From assembly GCA_944474755.1 (NCBI GenBank), contig OX104124.1, positions 1,240,001 through 1,304,000 of the forward strand: a stretch of 64,000 nucleotides of DNA, given 5' to 3'. Below are positions 1 to 11,733 of the stretch, one piece after another (within the stretch, counting starts at the first letter, position 1; the number at the start of each line of letters is the position of its first letter). The position numbers and the translations under genes were made by a program. Below the pieces are notes generated by a model. That model was not told the origin of the DNA. It made no database searches and saw only the letters and a program-made list of their open reading frames with translations. This stretch comes from Limnoperna fortunei (lineage: Eukaryota; Mollusca; Bivalvia; Mytilida; Modiolidae).

Positions 1-342
1 ATAATTTCAAAAGTAAAAATGGAAAGCACGCCAAAAAAAGCGAAATTTTGACGATGATTCGAGTTGTAACACTCCGTCGCCGAAACGATCTCGTATATAT
101 CAATAAAATATCAGTGTGTATTATTTTTTTATTAAATCTAATAAATTTTATTACATTTCTTTGATGTATTCCATGAAGATAAAACGAGTGTGCATCACAT
201 GTGTCTGTAGTTTTTACACCACCCTTTTTCAGCTTCACTTCCGGTGATTTTCCAAATCCGAACAAACCGGCCCACTGTCCAAACCAGTCATATTGTTCAG
301 CCCCATAGGTAGCCGGTTTATACAGGTTTCACTGTACTTTCC
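1..342. other. AT-rich intergenic stretch
   Basis: I see no coding frame, RNA gene or recognisable repeat here. The tract is AT-rich and ends directly against the tRNA-like head of a SINE. Confidence 0.5.
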
Positions 343-609
343 AGAGGCCTCGGTGGCCGAGTGGTTAAGGTAGTTCGTCTACCATTGATGACGTGGTCTG
401 TCAATACGAGGTTGCGGGTTCGAGCGAGTCACACTGCGTGCAGGGTGCACTCGACTCCAATCTTAATTGACAAGGACTGCCAGTTTTACTACCAAAGGTC
501 GGGGTGGTTTTCTCAGGGCACTCCGGCTTCCTATCCCAATAAACATTGGACCACATGATATAGATGAAAAATTGCTGAAAGTGACGTTAAACACCATACA
601 AATAAAAAC
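343..609 (+). mobile_element. SINE with tRNA-like head, near full length
   Basis: The head carries a polymerase III A box (TGGCCGAGTGG) and a B box (GCGGGTTCGAG) about 60 bases apart, as in Ser/Leu-type tRNAs. The body that follows (CCAATCTTAATTGACAAGGA, then GACGTTAAACACC) is shared with copies at 23290, 58601 and 62826, and the 3' end is an A-rich CAAATAAAA tail. The shared body and tail show it is a SINE and not a tRNA gene. It resembles the tRNA-derived SINEs widespread in molluscs; the exact family name needs a library search. An open frame inside it is incidental. Confidence 0.85.
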
Positions 610-1440
610 ATCACTTTTTAAAAAGGACATTCTGGTTTAGATCCCTAAGGTAAGGACTACATGATGTGGACTTTGAACACCTCAGTAAGGTATGTTGGAG
701 TCACACTATGGATTTACTTGGCGCTAAACGAGATGCGCACGCAGACACCTGTTCAAGCGTCTGATTAATAACTAGAACTCTTGCAGTTGAGGCTCATGCA
801 GATCTTTATCATGTGGTTCCTCTATTTATATTCAGCCCTGTATTTTGTGCTTTATACCTAGCTTGTTTTGTGTGTTGCGCTTCATGTTGTAGCCTTTATG
901 TATGTTTTGGTGCCTCCAACCTTGTGATTATTTATGTCTTAAGCTAGTAATTGTGCTTTCATACATTCTCACATATTCATAAAGTGCGGCGAATGACGGG
1001 CTTATATAAACATCCGGTTAACTAATAGTATCTTACTGTAAGTTAAATTTTCCATTCCTAAAGCATTTGATCAAGTAATCAACATTAAAATGTTTTGAAT
1101 TGTGGTGGGAATTATTAAGTAGCTTGACAGAGTTATATACGCACACACTTATGTGATAAAACATACTCTTAATAGTAAGTTAAATGTGACAGTTTATTTA
1201 GCGTTGAGAAAGTAATATTATTGTTCTAAAAATAATCCTATAAATGGGTAGATAGACTCTAGTAAAATGGATTGGATGCTTCCTGCCGTCATAATAGGGG
1301 ACAACAGGCCCTGTGATAAGGGTTAAATCAGTATGAATGTGATGGGCCGCCTTTTCAATCATAACCACGGGAGACAACATAGTCATGGACTTTATCACTA
1401 CACATCTCCTCTGTTGCATGATGTATCTATCAATAGCTTA
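610..1440. repeat. Diverged duplicate block, copy 1 (partner 8235-8965)
   Basis: A long run of matching words in the same order and orientation links this stretch to 8235-8965. Examples are GACTACATGATGTGG with GACTACATGATATGG, AAAGTGCGGCG in both, and TTGACAGAGTTATATACGCA in both. No protein signal is visible. It is the left end of a larger collinear duplication. Confidence 0.75.
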
Positions 1441-1514
1441 CTACCGTTTGTTAAAATCCATTAGGACTTCATCGCATTCGCACTAAGTTGAACTATATTC
1501 CACTCAAAGCACTA

Positions 1515-2070
1515 CATTTTATCTACAAGGAATATCTCCAGTCATCTGCAGCAGACCCTTCGTCATCTCTATGTAGACTGGTAGCAATTATTTAGACACA
1601 CACAGATGAACCAAAACCTCGTTCCATTCTTTAATTTACTTTTCGCGTACAGAGGCATAGATGCTATCAATCTTGTTACTATATTGCATGACAAGTCTGT
1701 TACTTCCAAAATTCAACAATTCTTCAAAATTAAATCCGTTCCTATTATATCTTCTACCTATACTACCCCTATTGCACCTGGAATATTCAATTACAAACAT
1801 GTATTGAAGAATCTTGATCAATATCGCATGCTTAACCCCCTGTCTGTTCTTGCCTCAATTCCAGTCCTTCAGGTCACGTGATAACTGAAGATCTGAACAT
1901 TGTTGAAAATTGAAGCCTCTATAATATTTTGTCCGAAGAACCGAAATACTATGAACCTAAATCCATCAACTCGAATCACAACCTTAAATTTTTGATGGAT
2001 TCAACTATAGATGGAGACAACTTTGGCAGAAAATGGACAAATGAGTTAAGAAATGTGAAAAATGGTGAAT
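1515..2070 (+). mobile_element. Retroelement protein relic with GHVIT.DL motif
   Basis: Translation gives an open stretch (about 1606-1860) with PGIFNYKHVLKNLD and then, after a frame change near 1870, GHVITEDLNIVEN followed by EEPKYYEPKSIN. These blocks occur in ORFs of animal retroelements, and I believe they lie upstream of the RT and of the YDKRDDFNF-type C-terminus seen at 19461. That assignment is from memory and is uncertain. Stops and frame changes show it is dead. The same sequence recurs in inverted orientation at 9165-9460. Confidence 0.5.
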
Positions 2071-2084
2071 CAATTCTTTAAGGA

Positions 2085-2700
2085 TATTAATTTTTTTTGT
2101 TTATAACGTTTGCTTACAGTCTTGAGGTTAAAAATCTCTCAATTACCCAAACTCAAGGTATACTAACTGGTCTACCAAAAGAATAAAAATCGAAATTTTT
2201 ATTGAAAAATTTAAGACCGATAAAATTGTTTAATTAGACACAAAAATTGCATTAGCTTCTTTAGCCAACAGAATTAAATCTGCTCTAAAAAATCTTAAAA
2301 GTGAAATATAACAGGATTTATAAATGGACGCAAGAACTCGATTAATATATGACATGATTGAGAAATCTGAAGACAAAATCCAAGGTTGATATTACTTTTA
2401 GATTTTGAAACAAGCTTTCGACACACTAGAATGGTCTTTTATTGATCAGAGTCTTTTTTCGCTTTCGGTCAGACTACTGTAAATCTGTAAAAATCCTTTA
2501 CTGTAGTGCACATAGCTTTGTTTCAAATAATGACCATTGCTCTAACTTTTCTTTATTCTGCAAAAAGGGGAGCAGACAAAGGAACCATCGTCACCTTACC
2601 TATTCATTTTTCATTTTGTGATTATCATAGGATGGAAGATAGAAAGCTTAAATAGCACTATAAGTAACTTAAGAATCATATCGACCGAATCACACCCGCC
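2085..2700 (+). mobile_element. LINE reverse-transcriptase relic (L1/Tx1-like), copy 1
   Basis: Three-frame reading gives LLLDFETSFDTLEWSFIDQ-like and QGSRQ.NH..LTYS-like blocks, decayed forms of the RT palm motifs (FEKAFD..EW and GVRQGDPLSPYLF). Many stops and frameshifts are present. It is collinear with the better preserved copy at 9780-10750. The match stops abruptly near 2650, where the sequence joins words found at 14790 in the other copy. This looks like the junction of an insertion or deletion. Confidence 0.65.
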
Positions 2701-3949
2701 AATGTACTACTGTATGTAAAGATTACACGCTAGTACTTTATGCCCTGATATTTTCACGTCTACGTTTTCTGTTAATATTTGTCGGTTTATTTTGCTGTCT
2801 TTTCATTGTGTAATTAACTGGATATTAAGGTTTAATATTTGATTGATCTCCTTTATATGTATTTTTTAGTTTTTATTCATATAAAGGTACTGAAAGGATT
2901 CGTCAATTTGATCATTAAAAGCTGTCAAATTGAATATTTATCAGACGATGAACATCTTAGGAAAAATGATTTTAATTGAAACACTTTTGATAAATCAAAT
3001 AATTCTATTAACCTGATAATCCAAATGTATTTGATGTTACCATACATAATTAAACATTAACCAAAATGAGCAGCAGCGAAGATAATCAATTACTTTTTGT
3101 GATAAAATTGATTTTATTTTATTGGATGGATTAACAGGACAAACTTGACATGCATTTGATCACAGATTCTAATAAGACGTACTATCTCCTCAAAAGAATA
3201 TAATATTTGATATATTTGGCTAAAGGTCAGACCCGATATAAAGGTGGCTACACTCGCGTAATGGCTAGTACCATAATTACGGACCTCAATTGACAATTGA
3301 TAACACAACATGATAAAAAGGATTTTGGAAGGAGTGTCCTCTCTCCAACTATCGATATGAATACGATAAAGTTCTAATCTTTTTATTCTAATTAACTACT
3401 ATAGATTTATACATCCAATTTATATAGCAAACTTCAAAAACTTTGTTTAATAACGAAAACGATTTACGATTTTCACGCTTCGACCAATAGAACAATACAC
3501 TATATGTCCACCATTTCACGACAACGATTTATCTATCTCGAACAATTTACGATCACTCTTTACTACTCTAATGCTACTAGCCCACTGAACTTTCCACACA
3601 AAACCATACAAATTTATTACCCTTAACATATAATGTAAAATCTTTGTCTAGCAAAAAAAACTGTAACCTTCATATAACTAACCTTGTCAGTATAAATAGC
3701 TATAAGGAATTGTCACTACACATTAAAACTAATGATAAAACAAATTAACCTTTAAACTCTACAGACATAACAAATCATGCATTCTATTGCCGAACTGACC
3801 AGCTGATCTTATCTCTTAATTAAAATAAAAGTATTTAAAGAGCCATATCATAGAAAATAATTTAAAAAGTACTAATTAAAATTATTTGTTAATACTACTC
3901 TCTTCATGCCACAAACAATATGTAAATAGACTTTAACCTAATTGTTCAT
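2701..3949. other. No gene seen
   Basis: AT-rich sequence without a supported coding frame. The only open frames are under 70 codons with no recognisable motif. The repeat content, if any, is too diverged to identify by eye. Confidence 0.4.
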
Positions 3950-4330
3950 AATTGGTTTTAGATGTTTTGCTATTTCAACATATTTCTGTTACACACATTC
4001 ATATATAATTAAAATTATTCAAAACCTTGCGTAAACTTTGCTAGACACTACAATCTATATATATATATATATTTATCTCTCGTGTTAAAAAATAAAGGGA
4101 CTTTTTTTCTCATGCGGAGTCCAGCAGGAACTGACAATATATAAATCTTTCACACATGTGTTCTATTACAATCGAGATAGTCATAGGTTTGTGCTCATTT
4201 AGACACAGGCTTGACCATCATATACACAATATTTGTATACAAGTACAAATTATTATGTGCTAAGTGTATAATGAAGGTGGTTCTTATAATGTTTTATTTC
4301 TGCACTATTCTTGAACTTTATTTAAATTCT
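3950..4330. repeat. Diverged repeat matching 6765-7400
   Basis: Words shared in order with the later block include TTTCTGTTACACA, CTTTGCTA..CACTA, GC(A/G)GAATC-like and CTGCACTATTCTTGAAC. A (TA)n run of about 14 bases lies at 4057. No coding content. Confidence 0.45.
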
Positions 4331-4489
4331 TCACACATATTTTAACTTGCATTTAATCTGTTAGTTATCTTAAATGTTATGGAATGAAATAATAAATAAC
4401 GAACGCAATTTTGATATACGTGTAATTTTATGGTCAAATTAATATATTGTTTCAAGGAAATTTTAATGGTAGAAGGTGTCATTCACCAC

Positions 4490-5220
4490 TTCAGTAGACA
4501 GATTATAAATTATAAGAGACGAAACACATTTCTATCATTTGTTTCAAGAGATAATCATATTAAATACATTTATTAATAATAATAATAATTATAATAATAA
4601 TAATAATAATTATATATGAAATAGACCGACAAATAGAGCCTATACGGGTCATTAATGTCAAAAAATGTAACGGACTTGACTACCAACAACAGGGTGGTGT
4701 GTTGCAATCGGCAGGGACTGCTTACTCGTGCGGAGCACTTGAGTTCACTATCATTTTCATGTGAGTTCGTATCCCTGGCTTTTTTGTGTGTTCTTGTGTT
4801 CTGTGTTTGTTGTTTTTGTCCCATGGCTTCGTATTAGTGTTTTGGACCTTAAATTGTATTGCTATTTAGTTATTTCTTCGCTTATGTATAGTGAAAGAAG
4901 GCAGTGTGAATTCGATTGTCTGTTGACCTCGTGAAACAATCTTTTTAGTTGTTTACCATTCGTTAGATATCATGTTGGCATTCGTTTCATATACTGGTTT
5001 TAATGGGGTATAGCGGCATTATCAAATTCTTTAGATATATTTCATCTTCCTTATAATACATCAGATACTCGTTTGTAAAAATTGTGAAGACAATTCAAAT
5101 CCGAGATGTAAACTGTTGCTTTTAAGAACAAATGTGCGACTTTATTGCTCGTTAACTCACCTGAACCAAATGAAGGGTAATGTGAGCTATTATCGTCACT
5201 TGGCATCCGTCTTCTGTAAA
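4490..5220. repeat. Diverged duplicate block (partner 14815-15450)
   Basis: Collinear words such as GTTTCAAGAGATAATCA, ACGGGTCATTA, ATTTCTTCGCTTATGTATAG, TCAGATACTCGTTTGTAAA and CAAATGTGCGACTT recur in the same order at 14815-15450. A short AAT/TTA-type microsatellite lies at 4571-4612. A diverged forward copy of the retroelement 3' module A lies inside it at about 4668-4840. Confidence 0.75.
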
Positions 5221-5231
5221 CCGTCCTTTAA

Positions 5232-5395
5232 GAAAGTAGCAAAGAAAACCGACCGAACAACAAGAACCAAAAACCAAGGGACAGTTACAAATCCGGATAT
5301 AGACAAACACAACACAAAAACCAAAAACATAAAACACAGAAAGAGACTAACCCGAACCCAATAAAGACCATGGGTGCACTCATGGGTTAACATTT
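5232..5395 (-). repeat. Retroelement 3' module A, minus orientation
   Basis: Starts at AGCAAAGAAAACCGACCGAA and runs to the CCATGGGTGCACTC word. Its reverse complement matches 19910-20066 and the minus-strand copy at 54008-54262. Open frames reported on either strand here are products of this repeat. Confidence 0.8.
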
Positions 5396-6240
5396 CTTTA
5401 AAATATTCTCTTTCAAAACCGCCAAAGAGATTGCTTTTAAACTTTGCCAACATCATCAATAAATTGTCCTCTACCAAGTGTGCACAAACCTTGACTGCAG
5501 ACCAACCAACATTGCCGCCGTGGCTGAACATAAAACAAGGGGTCAAAATACAGTTTTTATTTATAATTCAAAAAGTATAACATATAGACAAAACCGAAGC
5601 GACTTTCCTTCTTCAACATGAAAAGCTTTACCAAACTCTCCATTGAGTCAAAGTTGTACGATGACTCCTTGTAGGATTATTGCCCCTTAATCGTGAAAAC
5701 GGATGATTTTTACACATTTCCCTCATATCGTGAAATAATTAGAATTAGAGAAAAGATTGCTTGCAAAATTGTTAAGCGCATATAGATCCACAAAAAAAGA
5801 TTGCAGGGCCAATTAGTCCTTTTAAAAGTTTAGGAGGTATGGCTTCTTCAATGTGTTATTCACCAAATTTCACTTTTCGTTGAAAATCTTCTCAAAACCC
5901 ACAGAAGGGATTGCTTCGACACTTTGTACGCCTTATTTTTGGATTTCCTCTACAAAGACTAATCATGAAAGCCGATTATTCGACATGGGCGCCATTACTA
6001 AAAATAGAACAGATGGTCAAAATAAATTGTTGGCTTATAGTAAAAAAAATTAAACAGACACAGAAAAAGAAGTGGCCCTCCTTCCTCAGCATTAAACGCT
6101 CTACACAACTCTTTGTTGAGTTGAATTTGTATTGTATTGTCCCCAGTGTAACAATCAAATTGTGTACTCTAGGTTTTAGTACATTCATACCTTTTTTTAC
6201 CCGTTTCGTTTCCCCGTATGTAGAAGTCCCTTGATATTTG
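5396..6240. repeat. Degenerate array of 'GGATTATTGCCCCTTA' units (partner 15450-16300)
   Basis: Two diverged units (about 5400-5720 and 5860-6200) share CTTTGCCAACATCATCAAT, CCTCTACCAAG, GGGGTCAAAATA and a GTAGGA.TATTGCCCCTTA word. The same word series recurs at 15450-17360, matching it collinearly. Frames overlapping it on both strands look incidental. Confidence 0.65.
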
Positions 6241-6764
6241 TAAAGTAATGTTGTACCTAACCATGTCAGCTCACAATGTAAGTTTATGTACACTGTATTT
6301 GTATTTGCTAACCTATTCGCGATAAAATAGGGTTTTAAAGTTTAGTATTACCCGAAAACTAATGGCTTGCTTGTGTGCTATGACACTTAAAGTAATTACA
6401 AACTCTGTTTACATGCATCCATATTTTCCAATTTGTACAAACAGATACATTTATTAACCTTTTCATGCCAATATATTCTAATTGAGGTGTTTAGTATACG
6501 AGCTCTATTGACACTTATACAAGAGAAAATTTACACACATACAGCAATTTAAGCTTATTAGCATATTTCATATAGTTGCTTAATTTATGTCAAGTTATAG
6601 TGCTAGTCTTTTAAATTGGAATTTTGAGGTATAGGTTTTGATATGAGGTTATCTTTCATATGTCTTTTTGTACATGTTGATGTCATTTTTAACATTAATT
6701 AATAATTAATAACACTAATTAACGTTAACCAAAGTATTGGAGTGTTTATTTTAATAATATTTCA
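6241..6764. other. No gene seen
   Basis: AT-rich spacer. No coding frame, structured RNA or clear repeat is visible. Confidence 0.4.
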
Positions 6765-7100
6765 CCCTTTCAACGTTTCTGTTACACATGCACACATTTC
6801 CACGAATATACAATTGCTAATTGCATTGCAACTATCCACATTCAAAATCTTTGTGCAGCCTTTGCTAAAAACTATAATTCTGCCATTTATTTATCATTCA
6901 TTATAAAAGCAACTTGACGCGGAATCTAGCAGAAAACTGTTAACACATGTAAACGTTATTCGTGCTTGTTTATTAGAATCTAGAAAATGAATGGCAGTCA
7001 TTATTGTGATCATTTATACGTAGGATTTAGCGCTATCGTTATCACGTGCAATATAACACTTGCTTGGGACAATATTTCCCAATATTCATGCAATAACCCT
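6765..7100. repeat. Diverged repeat matching 3950-4330
   Basis: Contains the shared words TTTCTGTTACACATGCACAC and CCTTTGCTAAAAACTA. It ends at the pentanucleotide array. Confidence 0.4.
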
Positions 7101-7275
7101 ATAATATAATATAATATAATATAATATAATATAATATAATATAATATAATATAATATAATATAATATAATATAATATAATATAATATAATATAATATAAT
7201 ATAATATAATATAATATAATATTATATTATATTATATTATATTATATTATATTATATTATATTATATTATATTAT
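7101..7275. repeat. Pentanucleotide array that flips strand: (ATAAT)24 then (ATTAT)11
   Basis: Positions 7101-7220 are uninterrupted ATAAT units. From 7221 to 7275 the unit becomes ATTAT, the reverse complement. The right block can therefore pair with the adjacent part of the left block as a perfect hairpin of about 55 base pairs with no loop. Confidence 0.95.
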
Positions 7276-7284
7276 TCATATAAG

Positions 7285-7500
7285 TTTCATTGATACCGGC
7301 ATGCAAGTACAATAAATTACATTACTATTTTATGTGCTATGTAAAACTGTATCATTTAACTGAAATGCTCTATATATGCACTATTCTTGAAACGAATTTC
7401 AATTATTTTTCATTGCTTTATGTCTCGAATTTGATACATGTTTATAAATTAATAATTTTATATTACATATTTCTTTTATATCCACTTTTTGTAGATCAAC
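7285..7500. repeat. Copy of the 36073-36360 inverted-repeat arm
   Basis: TACAATAAATTACATTA, GAAATGCTC, CACTATTCTTGAAA and AATTTCAAT..TTTTTCATTG follow each other as in the arm at 36073-36360, same orientation. The ORF across it is part of the repeat. Confidence 0.65.
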
Positions 7501-8234
7501 AAGATAACATAGTGGCTACTGTTAAACAACCGGAAATCATTGTATGAGAGAAAAAACAACAACAAATAATAGAAACCAAAACGAACAAGAACAAATGTTA
7601 AGGTCTTTCCAATATTAATTTAGTACATTCAAAAATTTAAAAAAAAAAGTTTGTGTTTCAGTCAGGTTCCGTGGTTCCGAGTCAAAGACATATAATAGAC
7701 CAACACATCTACATGAACGCAAATTCAGAAAAAATCTAGCAACATTTATGAACCACCAGCTACAAAAAGCCAATTACAAAATTTTTTTTAATGAAATAAA
7801 TAAGGAATTGAGAACAGAGTTGTTACATATAGGAATTCTATTTCATGTGAGGATGAAGTTGCTCTCGTAGGTGTGACAATTAATAATCAATTTACAATAT
7901 TTGTAAGACAAGACATCAATGCAGTTAGAACGCATTGGAAAATATTGATCAAAATTAAAAATCATTTATTAAAATTTATTATTTGCTTATGATGGCGTTT
8001 GAAATTTCTGAGGGGAAAATAGCACAAAAAATTGGAAAATGCCATAACACGCCCTGTGCTTTATATATGAACACTATGATTTGTACATATGAGAAACTTT
8101 TATTAAATTCAGGCTTACCTACCCTTTAAATATGTCCTTTCCAATGGCATTTGAAGTCTTCTTCAAATTTATAAATTAAAAGTCACCTGTTTATTTATAT
8201 GATATTGTAACTCTAAAACAATATCGTAACCTTT
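7501..8234. other. No gene seen
   Basis: No supported coding frame. Only low-complexity A/T runs are visible. Confidence 0.4.
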
Positions 8235-8965
8235 TTAGAAAGGACTATTTGCCTGAGATTCCAAAGTTAAAGACTACATGATATGGGCTTTGAACACTCA
8301 TAAAGGTATGCTGGAGCCGCACTCTGGATAGAGTTACTAAACGATATACGCACACAGAAAAATATTAACCAGTTCAAGAGTCTGATTATTAATTAAAATG
8401 AAAACTTTTTGGGTTGTGGTTCCTTAACCTTAATCATGTGCTATTTATATTCAGTCATATATTGTATGCCTGATGCCTTGTTTTTTATGTTATGTGCTCC
8501 ATTATTTAGGCTTAATGCATGTTTTGGTGCTTCCAAACTGGTGGTTATGCATGTCTGAAGTTTTAATTTATGAGGCAATACTTGTGCATTCTAACGTGCT
8601 CGCATATATAAAGTGCGGCGTCTTCATTGAAGGCCGCGTTTACATAAACATCCAGTTAAATAGTCACATTTAACTGGAAGTTGAATTTTCCATTCCTAAT
8701 TGATCAAGTCATTAACATTTAAATTGTTTTAATTGTAGTGCGAACCATTAGATACCTTGACAGAGTTATATACGCACACATTCATGTGATAAAACATATT
8801 CTTAATAATAAGTTAAATCTTTATATGGTGCTAAAAAAGTAATTTTGGGTCCTATTAATTACTTTACTAAAAATAGTCATATTCATGGGTAAACAGACTA
8901 TTGTAAAACGGATTGAATCCTTTCTGGCGTCAGAATGGGAGAAAAGAGGGTCTTATGCTGGTGAT
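8235..8965. repeat. Diverged duplicate block, copy 2 (partner 610-1440)
   Basis: Same order of shared words as the first copy, from AGAAAGGACTATTTG through GCACTCTGGAT to GTAAAACGGATTGAAT. A frame at 8473-8673 lies wholly inside the duplicated DNA and has no recognisable motif. Confidence 0.75.
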
Positions 8966-9164
8966 AATTCCTTTATATTTCACTTTGCTTTATAAAATAT
9001 TTATATGTAGAAGCTGTTGTGTTGAATGGTATACTATATTACTTCATGTTTATGTTTGATTTGCAAACCTAAGTGTGGTTTCTTTAGGTGAAAAAGTGAT
9101 ATAGAATTACATATTTAAATTGAAAACAGACAAGAGGTTAACTTGAAGTATTTGATCAAAAGAT

Positions 9165-9460
9165 TATTCAATACAAGTTGGCAATTGACTATTATAAATG
9201 CAATAGGTATAAGATATAATCGGAACGGATTTAATTTTGAAGTATGGTAGAATTTTTAAAGTAACAGATTTCTGATGCTATATATTACCAAGATTGATAG
9301 CATCTTTGTCTTTGTTCGCGAAAAGTAAAGCAAAATAGGAACGAGGTTCTTATTCATCTTTGTGTGTTAACCGGTTTGTACAATTTGAATGTCTAAATTT
9401 CTAAATAATTGCTACTAATCTATATAAAGCGGACGAAGGGTCTGATGCAGATAGCTGGAG
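9165..9460 (-). mobile_element. Inverted copy of the 1515-1810 retroelement relic
   Basis: The reverse complement reproduces the first copy: ATCCGTTCC.ATTATATCTT, ACTTTTCGCG.ACA and GACCCTTCGTC words occur in order. The flanking duplicate blocks (8235-8965 and 9780-10640) are direct, so only this internal segment is inverted relative to copy 1. Confidence 0.7.
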
Positions 9461-9779
9461 ACAATTTTTTCTATGTTGTGCTATGAGTTGAATAGAGTCC
9501 CCTTTAGTGCAATCAGAAGGAGGGAAAATGCACTACAATGTTTTTTGTTGGAATGTTGAAAGACATCATTTTCAAGATAAACTTATCTCATAAGTTATCA
9601 ATAACACTGGGACTGAAATTATTTACCAGTTTCAGATAAGCGAAAGTCAAAAACTTTTCTATAAAAAATTATACGCCTTTTCAAATCCATTGAAAAAATT
9701 TTTCTATAAAAAAATTATACTCCTCTTCAAATCCATTGACAAATCAAAACCATTCTAAATAGTTTTTTGACAGGGAAAA
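9461..9779. other. Spacer with a 43-bp direct repeat
   Basis: At 9654-9740 a block with TTTTCTATAAAAAATTATAC and CTTTTCAAATCCATTGA is present twice in tandem with small changes. No coding signal is visible. Confidence 0.6.
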
Positions 9780-10750
9780 TGCATTCTTAATTTTTTTCAA
9801 AGAAATAAGGAACTTGTGAGGAATCTCTTAAGAGAAAAGAATGTTTTAAGGCGTTCAAAGATATGAAAAAATGGTAAATCCGGTGGTATTGATCATTTCA
9901 CAGTAGCATTTTATCACTTTTAATGCTATTTATTCTTTCTTGCTTAAATCGCTAAAATACAGTCTTGAGGTTAAACATCGCTCAATTCCCCAAGGCATAA
10001 TAACTTGTCTACCAAAAGAATGAATATCGAAATTGTTATTGCAAAATTTGAGACCGATAACTTTTTTAAATGTAGCCACAAAAATTGAGTCAACTTCTTT
10101 AGCTAACAGAATCAACATGTTTGAAAAATCTTATAATTTGAACCTAGCAATGGTTTATAAAAGTACGCTATATAGGGGAATGCACTCGATTAATATATGA
10201 CCTAATTGTCTTCAAATGAAGCCAAAATCCCAGTTTGATATTACTTTTAGATTTTGAAAAAGCATTCTACACACTTGAATGGTCTTTTATTGATCAGAGA
10301 CTTTTTTCGCTTTGTCAGACTTCTGTAAATTGGTAACAGCCCTTTACTGTAATACACAGAGCTGTGTTGCAAATAATTGCTATTGCTCGACTTTTTTCTT
10401 TTTCTCTGTAGAAAGGGGAGTTAGACAAAGAGATCCACTGTCACCTTACCTATTCTATTTGTCTTTTGTCAATATCATAGGATTGAAGATAGAAAACTCA
10501 GAATATCTCCTTAGTCAATATGCTGATGACTCATCTCTGTTAGTATCAGATGGTGAGATATGTCTTAGACGATAAATGTTTATTCTAGAAAAGTTTTCTG
10601 AGTGGGATGGTTTACAAGCTAATGTTGATAAAACTTGTCAATCGGATTGAGTCAAGAGTTCAGTCACAAGAAAAGCTTGCCCCTGACATTGATTTAATCC
10701 GGAACAAAACTGGTAATGCAAGTTGCTGGATATAGACATTTTTTTTTCTG
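9780..10750 (+). mobile_element. LINE reverse-transcriptase relic (L1/Tx1-like), copy 2
   Basis: Reading across frames recovers RT blocks in their proper order: ECFKAFKDMKK and GGIDHFTVAFYH, then CLPKE, ANRI, LLLDFEKAFYTLEWSFIDQ, GVRQRDPLSPYLFYL and the catalytic QYADDSSLL near 10520, ending in FSEW.GLQANV.KT. The order matches non-LTR ORF2 proteins, which nick the target and copy RNA into DNA. Several stops and frameshifts interrupt it. The longest intact piece is 10312-10575. The FEKAFD..EWSF form suggests the L1/Tx1 group; the clade is an inference. Confidence 0.8.
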
Positions 10751-11189
10751 GGGACATAACATTGCAAACTTTAACTAAAAAGATAAGAACTTCCAGGTGA
10801 AAGATATACTGACTAATTGAATCTGCTATAATATTAATCAGGCGTGGCAGTATTATGAGTAAAATGCAGATTAGGTAACGAAAGTAATAGTGGCGGAGTT
10901 TACCCATGTTCCTTAACTCTCGTTACCAGGATGCGGGCTACTCTGTCATATGAAAATGGACGTAATCCCGAAATGAGTATAAATAATGTGGCGGAATGCT
11001 TGATCATTGCTGTCAACGTAAGTAGGGACGTAGAACGAAACTTGTAAGTTAAGCTTGGACGTTTTAAGTGAAGATAGATCAAATTGTGGAGTTTTTGCAT
11101 ATTTATACGAAGGATAAGAATTCCGGTTCAAAACTAGAAACTTTTTAAGAATAAAAAATTTTACTTGTGCATCCAGCATTTTACTTTAA
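10751..11189. other. No gene assigned between LINE and Penelope-like relics
   Basis: Overlapping minus-strand frames (10638-11179) show no recognised motif. By position it could be decayed Penelope-like coding sequence upstream of the GIY-YIG domain, but I cannot show that. Confidence 0.35.
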
Positions 11190-11480
11190 GTCATCACATG
11201 TAAAGAATGTCGAGAAACTTATATAGGACAAACCGGCATGACATTACGGCATCGTATGACTGTACATCGGCAACAATTTTGTGATGTCAATACTAGACAA
11301 ATAAGACTAAGCGAGCATATTGAATTGTGTTCCGGCCATTCTTTACCTAATTTTCTTCTTTCCCATTTTATCAATGTTCAACCTCTACGACAGAGGAACA
11401 ACGTATGAACAAAGAACAACAATTCATTCGTAAATATCGGTCACATCTTAACAGTGTGGTTACTGATTTTAACCTCAGCT
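11190..11480 (+). mobile_element. Penelope-like element, GIY-YIG endonuclease end
   Basis: An open frame from 11190 to the TGA at 11406 reads TCKECRETYIGQTGMTLRHR, then MTVHRQQF, and later SEHIELCSGH and RQRNN. The Cys pair before YIGQTG, the conserved Arg and the His-containing segment match the GIY-YIG endonuclease that ends Penelope-like proteins. A one-base shift near 11403 restores the expected tail (EQQFIRKYRSHLN). This domain nicks target DNA for retrotransposition. No RT precedes it in this copy; the next RT body starts 330 bases downstream, as expected for tandem Penelope-like copies. Confidence 0.85.
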
Positions 11481-11553
11481 GACGGCGTCAGCATCTATGG
11501 ACCATTGTAACGTTACGCTACCATTACGACGTTATTTGCATACAATACATTAA

Positions 11554-11583
11554 CTTTGAAGATCTCAGAAGAGATGAAACCGT
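11554..11583 (+). ncRNA. Degenerate hammerhead-ribozyme-like motif in presumed pLTR
   Basis: TTGAAGA (core CTGANGA with its first base changed) is followed by ATCTC, loop AGAA, GAGAT (perfect stem II) and GAAAC. Its place just after the GIY-YIG end fits the hammerhead motifs known in Penelope-like pLTRs. The changed first core base and the lack of a clear stem I and UH cleavage site make activity unlikely. Confidence 0.4.
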
Positions 11584-11733
11584 TCGTGGAAATCTTACAT
11601 TATTATTGTGTTATATGGATTTAAAAATATAGGGTGACATTCATTTCCGAATTTTTATTTTCCTTATATACTTTCCTTGCATACTTTCACCAACAAACTT
11701 TTAACATATTCTTTACAATAAAAGGAGGAGGAA

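Noticed and set aside
343..420. tRNA gene (Ser/Leu-like A and B boxes)
   Set aside because: The tRNA-like head continues into a body and tail shared with three other copies in the window. It is a SINE, and no closed acceptor stem is visible.
5196..5546. 116-codon minus-strand frame
   Set aside because: It spans the retroelement 3' module A and adjoining repeats; no protein motif is present.
10518..10550. CTGATGA as a hammerhead core
   Set aside because: It encodes part of the RT YADD motif, with no stem II or GAAA in place. The CTGATGA at about 40472 likewise lacks stems.
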